5,353 nt of DNA from Erysipelothrix sp. UBA3377 (GTDB lineage: Bacteria; Bacillota_I; Bacilli_A; Erysipelotrichales; Erysipelotrichaceae), in assembly GCA_002359085.1 (NCBI GenBank), contig DEQB01000008.1, forward strand, positions 11,399-16,751, read 5' to 3'. A model generated the notes under the pieces. It saw only the letters and a list, made by a program, of their open reading frames with translations. It was not told where the DNA came from and searched no databases. Position 1 is the stretch's first letter. Each line of letters opens with the position of its first letter. The position numbers and the translations under genes are program-made. Shown in pieces: positions 1 to 4,823 of the stretch.

Positions 1-714
1 TTCGTGCGATTTGATTTCGGACGTTCGTATATCAGTAACCGTGTTGTTTTAACGGAAATTCTATCAAGATTACCCAATACCATCAAACTTGCAACATTGA
101 GCATTTTCTTTGCGGCCTTGGTTGGGATTCCTCTTGGGATCATCTCTTCAACAAGACCCTACTCAAAAATAGACAACGCTACGATGTTTGTTTCGTTGTT
201 GGGTGTCAGTATGCCGACCTTTTGGCAGGCGCTTTTACTGATTATCTTATTTGCTGCAAACTTAAGATGGTTGCCTTCAACGGGTTTTGATACTTGGCAA
301 CAGATGATTTTACCAGTCTTTGCACTTTCAACATCCTCAATGGGTACCATTGCTCGAACCACCCGTTCAAGCATGCTTGATGTTTTGGATCAAGACTATA
401 TTCGTACCTCACAAGCCAAAGGTGTAAAGGACTCGCGTGTCGTGAGTGTTCATGCACTTAGAAATGCGTTGATTCCAATCGTTACCATAATTGGACTCCA
501 ATTTGGATCTTTATTGGGAGGGGCTGTATTAACAGAAACTATCTTCAGTATTAATGGACTGGGTACCTTGATGGTCAACGCCATTCGACAAAGGGATGCG
601 ATGATTGTTCAAGGTGGGGTATTGTTTATTGCGTTTGTATTTACACTTGTGAACCTTGGTGTGGACATTCTTTATGCTTATATTGATCCACGCATTCGTT
701 CACAGTACAAGTAG
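1..714 (+). CDS. oppB: Peptide ABC transporter permease, OppB/DppB type (5' end outside window)
   Basis: This is one of the two membrane subunits that form the channel of an oligopeptide/dipeptide importer. The frame is open from base 1 (Phe, Val, Arg...), and the first visible residues (DFGRSYISNR) match an internal segment of the family, so the GTG at base 4 is not the start. Full-length members are about 305-340 residues, so roughly 70-100 residues (first membrane segment and part of the first external loop) lie upstream. Hydrophobic segments are visible at about residues 28-48, 61-86, 100-115, 155-178 and 203-225, counting from base 4. The cytoplasmic EAA-type loop that docks on the ATPases is at about 131-154 (YIRTSQAKG ... 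HALRN). The C terminus AYIDPRIR is typical of DppB/OppB. The stop codon overlaps the ribosome site of the next gene, so this is an operon member. Opp versus Dpp specificity cannot be decided from the permease. Confidence 0.93.
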   Translation, partial: FVRFDFGRSYISNRVVLTEILSRLPNTIKLATLSIFFAALVGIPLGIISSTRPYSKIDNATMFVSLLGVSMPTFWQALLLIILFAANLRWLPSTGFDTWQQMILPVFALSTSSMGTIARTTRSSMLDVLDQDYIRTSQAKGVKDSRVVSVHALRNALIPIVTIIGLQFGSLLGGAVLTETIFSINGLGTLMVNAIRQRDAMIVQGGVLFIAFVFTLVNLGVDILYAYIDPRIRSQYK

Positions 715-718
715 GAGG
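712..718 (+). promoter_or_regulatory. Ribosome binding site of the oppC-like gene
   Basis: TAGGAGG merges the stop codon of the upstream permease (712-714) with a strong Shine-Dalgarno core ending five bases before the ATG at 724. A ribosome finishing oppB would sit directly on this site, which suggests coupled translation of the two permeases. Confidence 0.8.
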
Positions 719-723
719 CCGTT

Positions 724-1614
724 ATGTTTAAGAAGAAAAAAAATGAAGTCGAAGACTTACTCAACGTGCCTTATGGTTCATTTAAAGAAATTTGGTTTAC
801 GTTAAAACGAAACAAACGTGCCATGTTTGGTTTGGGATTTATCATCCTGCTTGTGATATTGGCTGTCTTTGCGGATGTGATTGCGCCTTTTGGGATGAAA
901 GAACAAAACATGAGCAATGCACTACAATTTCCAGGGGGTAATCACTTGTTGGGGACCGATGATTTGGGAAGGGATGTATTGAGCCGTATCATTTATGGTA
1001 CGCGTATATCATTGACCATTGGTGTTTCTGCAGTCCTTTTCGCCTTGACAATTGGTGGTATCTTGGGGTTATTATCTGGATACTTTAAGGGTTGGGTTGA
1101 TACGCTGATCATGCGTTTGAATGACATCTTGTTGTCCATTCCTTCAATTCTATTGGCGATTGCGATTGTAGCGTCTTGGGGTTCCAGTTTGCCTAATTTA
1201 ATCATTGCGATTGGTATTGCGAACGTTCCCATTTTTGCACGTATTATCAGATCCAGTGTTATGGCACTGACAGAGAAACAATTTATTGAAGCGAGTGAAG
1301 CGTTGGGGGCAGATGATTTCCGTGTTATTTCTAAGCACATCATTCCCAATATCTTATCGCCCATTATTATTCAAGCGTCTTTAGGTGTTGCTACCGCAAT
1401 CTTATCTGCTGCAGGATTGGGATTTATAGGATTGGGTCTTGAAGCGTCTGTCGCTGAATGGGGAACCATGTTAAATTTTGGACGGGGTTATATCCGTACC
1501 CATGCATATTTAACCGTATTTCCTGGACTTACAATTATGTTAACCATTTTATCATTCAACTTACTGGGTGATGGTATCCGTGATGCCATTGATCCAAAAA
1601 TGAGAGAGAGGTAA
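724..1614 (+). CDS. oppC: Peptide ABC transporter permease, OppC/DppC type
   Basis: This is the second membrane subunit of the peptide importer and pairs with the upstream permease. At 296 residues it has the usual family length. It has a basic cytoplasmic N terminus (MFKKKKNEVED), a first membrane segment at about residues 35-55, and the hallmark OppC/DppC motif HLLGTDDLGRDVLSRIIYG at 74-92. Further hydrophobic segments lie at about 94-118, 128-150, 155-176, 212-236 and 264-285. The EAA loop contacting the ATPases is at about 189-209 (EASEALGAD ... KHIIPN). The C terminus GDGIRDAIDPKMRER matches the family end (GDxLRDxxDPR). The start is the ATG five bases after the AGGAGG. The stop lies three bases before the next gene's first ATG. 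Nothing looks damaged. Confidence 0.96.
   Translation: MFKKKKNEVEDLLNVPYGSFKEIWFTLKRNKRAMFGLGFIILLVILAVFADVIAPFGMKEQNMSNALQFPGGNHLLGTDDLGRDVLSRIIYGTRISLTIGVSAVLFALTIGGILGLLSGYFKGWVDTLIMRLNDILLSIPSILLAIAIVASWGSSLPNLIIAIGIANVPIFARIIRSSVMALTEKQFIEASEALGADDFRVISKHIIPNILSPIIIQASLGVATAILSAAGLGFIGLGLEASVAEWGTMLNFGRGYIRTHAYLTVFPGLTIMLTILSFNLLGDGIRDAIDPKMRER
1604..1611 (+). promoter_or_regulatory. Ribosome binding site of the oppF-like gene
   Basis: GAGAGAGG lies inside the last codons of oppC. Two consecutive ATG codons follow, at 1618 and 1621, with spacers of 6 and 9 bases, so either can be the real start. The protein differs by one methionine. Confidence 0.6.
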
Positions 1615-1617
1615 ATT

Positions 1618-3093
1618 ATGATGCAACCAATTATCAGTGTGAAAAATCTTCAGAAGTACTTTCCAATTAAAAAACAAAGTATCTTTCAAAGAACTCAAGA
1701 ATATGTAAAAGCGAATAAAGACATTACGCTTGATATTATTGCCGGTGAAACATTGGGAATCGTGGGTGAGAGTGGATGTGGTAAGTCGACTTTTGGTCGT
1801 ACTGTCATTCAGCTTCAAAGACAAACCGGTGGTGCTACGCTTTACTACGGCGATACCATTGACAACTTTATGCCCAAATATGTTAAAGATATTTATACCA
1901 ATTTACCCAAGACTTCAGATGCATATGATCATGATCAAGTTGAGATTGAAGCCATGGAAGCACAACTTGAACATTTGGAAGGTAATGAAAAGGAAACGCT
2001 TTTTGAAGCATTGCGCTTAAAGCGCATTAATTTTGATATTACGTATGGTAATACTTTGCGTTTGGTTGGGGGATTGGTAGCCCATCCCAATTTGAAACTT
2101 GTCTCAAAAGCACTTCAAAAACGTTATGATGTGGCGAGTGATGTTGCGCAAATTAAGCGTGAACTGAACTTTGAAAAACATCGTATAGCGTTGAATCCAA
2201 AACTGGATGATTCTAAAATTGCGTCGTTAGAAAACGATCTAAAGAAATTGGAAGTAGACTTGGATGTTATTTTACAAGAAATTAAATTACTGAAAGAACC
2301 CATTCGAAACGATGAAAAGTTCATCAAGTATGAAGCGTATCGTGATTATGGGATTGACTTGGCATCTTTAACACAAAAAGAGTCTCGATTGCTTCGAAAA
2401 GATTTACAAATCATTTTTCAAGACCCTTACTCCTCTTTGGATCCAAGACTATCCGTGGGTGAAATCATAGGGGAAGGGTTACTCATTCATAAACTCTTTA
2501 AGAGCGAGAAGGATTCAGGATACCAAGAGTACATTATTGATATCATGGAGAAGTGTGGTTTAAGTGCTGATTTTATTCACCGTTACCCACATCAGTTCTC
2601 TGGGGGTCAAAGACAGCGTATTGGGATTGCCAGAGCACTTGCTTTACAACCTAAGTTTATTGTTTGTGATGAGGCTGTAAGTGCCTTGGATGTATCCATT
2701 CAATCGCAAATCATTAACCTACTCCAGGAATTAAAAGAAAAACACAATCTAACCTACTTATTCATTACCCATGATTTGGGTGTGGTGCGTTATATTAGTG
2801 ATCGTATTGGGGTTATGTATTTTGGGAACTTGGTGGAACTTGCACCAGCGGATAAAATCTTTACCGATCCCCAACATCCTTATACCAAGAAACTGTTGAA
2901 TGCGATTCCCGTCATGGATGAAGATGATCAAGAGATTTGGGATGTGGATTATGAACCAGAAACCTTTGATTTCTATTTCCACTTACAGGGTGAAGATGAT
3001 CCTGATTGGGTTGAAGTATCAGAAGGTCATTTTGTGAAAGTGCGTTTAAAAGATCGTGAAGCAATCATGAAGAAAGGGATGAGTGTCATATGA
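1618..3093 (+). CDS. oppF: Peptide ABC transporter ATPase, OppF/DppF type, with large internal insertion
   Basis: This cytoplasmic ATPase powers the peptide importer. Walker A (GESGCGKST) is at residues 50-58, the Q-loop (IIFQDPYSSLDPR) at about 265-277 with Gln268, the signature FSGGQRQR at 327-334, Walker B with catalytic Glu (FIVCDEA) at 347-353, and the H-loop (FITHDLG) at 382-388. DPYSSLDPR and the SVGEIIGEGL that follows are OppF-type, whereas the next gene is OppD-type. The protein has 491 residues against about 310-340 in ordinary OppF. The excess, about 165 residues, lies between Walker A and the Q-loop (about 83-245). That segment is charged, mostly predicted helical and partly coiled-coil-like (about 107-135 and 175-228). 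All catalytic motifs are intact, so this is not a pseudogene. The C terminus has no cysteine cluster but has DPDWVEVSEGHFV (461-473). The gene overlaps oppD by ATGA. Confidence 0.93.
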   Translation: MMQPIISVKNLQKYFPIKKQSIFQRTQEYVKANKDITLDIIAGETLGIVGESGCGKSTFGRTVIQLQRQTGGATLYYGDTIDNFMPKYVKDIYTNLPKTSDAYDHDQVEIEAMEAQLEHLEGNEKETLFEALRLKRINFDITYGNTLRLVGGLVAHPNLKLVSKALQKRYDVASDVAQIKRELNFEKHRIALNPKLDDSKIASLENDLKKLEVDLDVILQEIKLLKEPIRNDEKFIKYEAYRDYGIDLASLTQKESRLLRKDLQIIFQDPYSSLDPRLSVGEIIGEGLLIHKLFKSEKDSGYQEYIIDIMEKCGLSADFIHRYPHQFSGGQRQRIGIARALALQPKFIVCDEAVSALDVSIQSQIINLLQELKEKHNLTYLFITHDLGVVRYISDRIGVMYFGNLVELAPADKIFTDPQHPYTKKLLNAIPVMDEDDQEIWDVDYEPETFDFYFHLQGEDDPDWVEVSEGHFVKVRLKDREAIMKKGMSVI

Positions 3094-4022
3094 GTCTATT
3101 AGAAGTTAAAAACCTACATACTTATTTTGAGACGCGTCGTGGTGTTGTGAAAGCAGTTAACGGCATTAGTTTTTCGCTTGAACAAGGGAAGACCTTAGGG
3201 ATTGTGGGTGAAAGTGGTAGTGGCAAAAGTCAAACTGCGATGTCCATTCTACAACTATTTCAAAAAAACCAACGGATTGTGGATGGTACCATAACGTTTG
3301 ACGGTAAAGTATTATCAGACATGTCCAAGAAGGAGTTGTTTGGGATTCGTGGGAACGATATTTCCATGATTTTCCAAGAACCCATGACATCATTGAATCC
3401 TGTCTTTACAGTGGAGTACCAAATTGTGGAAGCTTTATTAATTCATCAAGACATGAATAAAAAAGAAGCCAAACAGCGTGCTCATGATTTGATGGATGCG
3501 GTTAAAATACCCAACCCAAAACGTGTGCTAAAACAGTTTCCCCATCAACTTTCAGGGGGGATGAGTCAACGGGTGATGATCGCCATGGCTTTGGCATGTA
3601 ATCCGAAGTTATTGATTGCGGATGAACCGACCACTGCTTTGGATGTGATTATTCAAGCAGAGATTTTAAAACTGATGGATGAATTGAAAGATAAGTTCGA
3701 TACTTCAATTCTCTTCATTACCCATGATTTGGGTGTTATCAGTAAAATGGCGGATGATGTGATTGTGATGCATGGGGGTAAAATTGTTGAAAGTGGACCC
3801 ATCAGACGCATTTTCAAACATGCGACACATCCCTATACGAAACGATTGATGGCTGCCTTCCTTAAAACTGATATTCGTCAGAACAAAGAGAGTGCCTCAT
3901 TGGATTTCTTTAGTGCAGAAAATGAAGTGTTTGATTTTAGGGAATTCAAAAATGAAGGTGTTGCGGATCCCCATTGGGTTCAAATTGGTGATAATCATTT
4001 TGTGGCTGCAACTTTAATTTAA
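3090..4022 (+). CDS. oppD: Peptide ABC transporter ATPase, OppD/DppD type
   Basis: This is the second ATPase of the importer, expected to form a heterodimer with the OppF-like subunit beneath the two permeases. It has 310 residues, close to the usual 320-350. Walker A (GESGSGKSQ) is at 40-48, the Q-loop (ISMIFQEPMTSLNPV) at 91-105 with Gln96, the signature LSGGMSQR at 154-161, Walker B LLIADEP at 174-180 with catalytic Glu179, the D-loop (TALDV) at 182-186, and the H-loop His212 in LFITHDLG. EPMTSLNPV is the OppD/DppD form. The HPYTKRL motif (247-253) marks the start of the family C-terminal region. That region is short, lacks the usual cysteine cluster and ends with DPHWVQIGDNHFV (293-305), echoing the OppF tail. 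The start ATG overlaps the oppF stop by four bases (ATGA), with AAAGGG at 3073-3078 as a somewhat distant ribosome site. This is the last gene of the operon. Confidence 0.95.
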   Translation: MSLLEVKNLHTYFETRRGVVKAVNGISFSLEQGKTLGIVGESGSGKSQTAMSILQLFQKNQRIVDGTITFDGKVLSDMSKKELFGIRGNDISMIFQEPMTSLNPVFTVEYQIVEALLIHQDMNKKEAKQRAHDLMDAVKIPNPKRVLKQFPHQLSGGMSQRVMIAMALACNPKLLIADEPTTALDVIIQAEILKLMDELKDKFDTSILFITHDLGVISKMADDVIVMHGGKIVESGPIRRIFKHATHPYTKRLMAAFLKTDIRQNKESASLDFFSAENEVFDFREFKNEGVADPHWVQIGDNHFVAATLI

Positions 4023-4049
4023 CCATGACTATCGGTCGTGGTTTTTTTT
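4021..4049 (+). terminator. Rho-independent terminator of the opp operon
   Basis: AACCATGAC (4021-4029) pairs with GTCGTGGTT (4035-4043) through nine base pairs, one of them U-G, across a five-base loop (TATCG). A T-tract runs on through 4049. The left arm starts within the oppD stop codon (TAA, 4020-4022), so termination follows immediately after translation ends. On the other strand the hairpin is not followed by T residues, so it acts in one direction. Confidence 0.88.
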
Positions 4050-4071
4050 ATTATAGAGTGTATGTGAGCAT

Positions 4072-4096
4072 AAAAAAAGATGACGGTGTGTCATCT
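4072..4096 (-). terminator. Rho-independent terminator of mscL
   Basis: Read on the - strand, AGATGAC (4096-4090) and GTCATCT (4084-4078) form a perfect seven-pair stem with the loop ACACC, followed by a run of T residues (complement of 4072-4077). The stem's first bases are part of the mscL stop codon (TAG, 4097-4095). It faces the opp terminator, with about 22 bases between the two. Confidence 0.85.
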
Positions 4097-4529
4097 AATT
4101 TTCTTTGGATTGAAGTGTTTCGTAAATCTTTTGAAGTAAAATGGCTTCATCAGATAATTCTGGTGCTGCTTCTTCTTCTTCTTCAACTTCTTGTTTGCGA
4201 TTCAATTTATTGATGGTTTTAATTAACATAAAAATAACAAGTGCGATGATAAAGAAACTAATAATCGCATCAATGAAGCTACCGTATCTGAATATGACTG
4301 CTTCCGTGATAATCGTACCATCTGCTGCAACTACGGCTTCTCTGAGTACATACTCCAAGGTTTCTAAGTTGGATGTGTTGGCGATAAGACTGATAAAGGG
4401 TGTAATAATGTCTGTTACCAGTGAATTTACGATAGCCGTAAATGCGCCTCCAATCACAACCCCGATTGCCAAATCGATGACATTTCCGCGGATTGCGAAC
4501 TCTTTAAATTCATTTATAAATTTTTTCAT
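4095..4529 (-). CDS. mscL: Large-conductance mechanosensitive channel MscL
   Basis: MscL is a homopentameric inner-membrane channel that opens under high membrane tension and releases solutes during hypo-osmotic shock. The protein has 144 residues (E. coli form 136). The N-terminal amphipathic helix and family signature FKEFAIRGNVIDLAIG are at 8-23, aligned one residue later than in E. coli, so the hydrophobic gate corresponds to Leu20 and Val24. TM1 spans about 16-46, the periplasmic loop about 50-80, and TM2 about 84-105 (FIDAIISFFIIALVIFML) followed by IKTINKLNRK. The C-terminal helix (SDEAILLQKIYETLQS, 126-141) corresponds to the cytoplasmic bundle, joined by a very acidic linker (EVEEEEE, 114-120). 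The start is ATG (complement of 4527-4529) with GGGAG at 4540-4536 as ribosome site. It is convergent with the opp operon and divergent from the cre-controlled unit. The gene looks intact and monocistronic. Confidence 0.96.
   Translation of the reverse strand: MKKFINEFKEFAIRGNVIDLAIGVVIGGAFTAIVNSLVTDIITPFISLIANTSNLETLEYVLREAVVAADGTIITEAVIFRYGSFIDAIISFFIIALVIFMLIKTINKLNRKQEVEEEEEAAPELSDEAILLQKIYETLQSKEN
4169..4184. repeat. (CTT)5 trinucleotide run in mscL
   Basis: Five CTT units plus one base on the + strand, equal to GAA glutamate codons on the - strand. They encode most of the acidic linker before the C-terminal helix of MscL. Length changes by whole units would keep the frame and only vary the linker. 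Confidence 0.75.
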
Positions 4530-4556
4530 AATTTTCTCCCTTACTTTATATAATAT

Positions 4557-4585
4557 AGTTTAGGTTTTATAAGGGTTGATGTCAA
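4557..4585 (-). promoter_or_regulatory. Sigma-A-type promoter of mscL
   Basis: On the - strand a perfect -35 box TTGACA (4585-4580) is followed after 17 bases by TAAACT (4562-4557), four of six matches to TATAAT. The predicted start of transcription is near 4550, which gives a leader of about 20 bases with the ribosome site at 4540-4536. More AT-rich TATATT-like hexamers lie just downstream but at a spacing that is too long. Confidence 0.55.
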
Positions 4586-4637
4586 TTGGTCGGCATTTAA
4601 TTTATTCTATCTTATCTTTGAAATTTACGTGAAAGAC

Positions 4638-4665
4638 TTGATTAAATCCTGTAATCGGTTACAAT
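4638..4665 (+). promoter_or_regulatory. Sigma-A-type promoter of the small RNA/ORF unit
   Basis: TTGATT (4638-4643) lies 16 bases upstream of TACAAT (4660-4665, five of six matches to TATAAT). The alternative -35 CTTGAT gives a 17-base spacer. Transcription would begin near 4672, only about 18 bases before the ATG at 4690, so the transcript would start almost at its Shine-Dalgarno sequence. A cre box overlaps the spacer and the -10. Confidence 0.65.
4650..4663 (+). promoter_or_regulatory. cre box (CcpA operator) overlapping the -10 element
   Basis: TGTAATCGGTTACA matches the catabolite-responsive element consensus TGWAANCGNTNWCA at every defined position, on both strands. With equal base frequencies the chance of a match is about one in a million per position, so about 0.01 is expected in this window. 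It covers the 3' end of the spacer and the first four bases of the -10 (4660-4663), a position expected to repress by blocking RNA polymerase. Another LacI-family regulator with a CG-centred operator is an alternative to CcpA. Confidence 0.72.
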
Positions 4666-4674
4666 GTATTTAAC

Positions 4675-4685
4675 AAAGGGGTGAT
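4675..4685 (+). promoter_or_regulatory. Near-perfect Shine-Dalgarno sequence of the small ORF
   Basis: AAAGGGGTGAT differs from the full anti-Shine-Dalgarno complement AAAGGAGGTGAT by one missing base. It selects the ATG at 4690, eight bases after the GGGG core. The in-frame ATG at 4684 and GTG at 4681 lie too close to or inside it. Its 3' half is paired in the 12-pair hairpin, so access may be regulated. Confidence 0.6.
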
Positions 4686-4689
4686 GCGT

Positions 4690-4755
4690 ATGACAACCAT
4701 TAAAGTCTACACCAATGATGTAGCTGTGCATGCGCATCACTGTGGAATTTTCTAA
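4690..4755 (+). CDS. Small ORF, 21 residues, unknown function
   Basis: I do not recognise this peptide. It begins MTTIKVYTND and ends VHAHHCGIF, with three histidines and one cysteine near the C terminus and no evident membrane segment or signal peptide. Support for translation is the excellent Shine-Dalgarno sequence eight bases upstream, a promoter just before it, and a terminator starting four bases after the stop. Against it, the last third of the ORF (CATGCGCATCAC) is the partner strand of the hairpin that covers the start codon, so the coding sequence may be constrained by RNA folding rather than by protein function. It could be a true small protein, the peptide of a dual-function RNA, a leader peptide, or a chance frame in a structured RNA. 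The His/Cys cluster could bind metal, but that is speculation. Confidence 0.45.
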   Translation: MTTIKVYTNDVAVHAHHCGIF

Positions 4756-4758
4756 ATT

Positions 4759-4792
4759 AAGATGGGCCGTTTTTTGAAGCCTGTCTTTTTTT
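4759..4792 (+). terminator. Rho-independent terminator between the small ORF and the ankyrin gene
   Basis: AAGATGGGC (4759-4767) pairs with GCCTGTCTT (4779-4787) through nine pairs, two of them adjacent G-U pairs, across an 11-base loop. T residues continue to 4792. The tandem wobbles and long loop make it weaker than the opp terminator, so partial read-through into the ankyrin gene is plausible. A TATACT hexamer (4792-4797) overlaps its end and could be the -10 of a weak second promoter, but no acceptable -35 is seen at the right distance. Confidence 0.7.
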
Positions 4793-4810
4793 ATACTTTG
4801 GTAGTTTGAT

Positions 4811-4817
4811 AGGAGGT
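4811..4817 (+). promoter_or_regulatory. Ribosome binding site of the ankyrin gene
   Basis: AGGAGGT ends six bases before the ATG at 4824. This is a consensus site at ideal spacing and fixes the start of the ankyrin-repeat protein. Confidence 0.85.
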
Positions 4818-4823
4818 AGTGAT

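Larger units (their letters stand above)
4672..4792 (+). ncRNA. Predicted short structured transcript (sRNA, dual-function RNA or leader)
   Basis: The promoter at 4638-4665 and the terminator at 4759-4792 delimit a transcript of about 120 nt. It contains a 12-pair stem, 4681-4692 with 4729-4740 (11 Watson-Crick pairs and one U-G). Inside the loop is a second hairpin, CTACA (4707-4711) with TGTAG (4719-4723), extended by AG/CT past a single bulged base. The 5' end is purine-rich (AAAGGGG, 4675-4681). It also carries a 21-codon ORF with a strong ribosome site. I do not recognise it as a known riboswitch class, and no T-box sequence is present. It could be an independent regulatory RNA, an mRNA for a small peptide, or an attenuator-like leader for the ankyrin gene. 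Transcript ends are predicted only. Confidence 0.5.

Noticed and set aside
4..6. GTG as the start of the first permease
   Set aside because: The frame is open to base 1 and the residues match an internal part of the family, so the gene begins upstream of the window.
993..1364. 123-residue - strand ORF inside oppC
   Set aside because: Antisense shadow of a conserved permease; composition follows the opposite strand.
1730..2020. 96-residue + strand ORF inside oppF, considered as evidence of a frameshift explaining the insertion
   Set aside because: The OppF frame is continuous with all ATPase motifs, so the insertion is in-frame and this ORF is a shadow.
4025..4213. 62-residue + strand ORF
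   Set aside because: It starts inside the opp terminator, has no ribosome site and runs antisense over the mscL terminator and 3' end.
4141..4563. 140-residue + strand ORF
   Set aside because: It is the antisense shadow of mscL, whose protein is clearly conserved; no ribosome site is seen.
4681..4740. Inverted repeat as mobile-element ends or a tRNA
   Set aside because: The 60-base span is too small for an element, has no flanking duplication, and the fold lacks the four-arm tRNA layout.
4672..4792. T-box or known metabolite riboswitch
   Set aside because: There is no T-box sequence and no conserved core I recognise from known classes; only generic nested hairpins and a terminator are seen.
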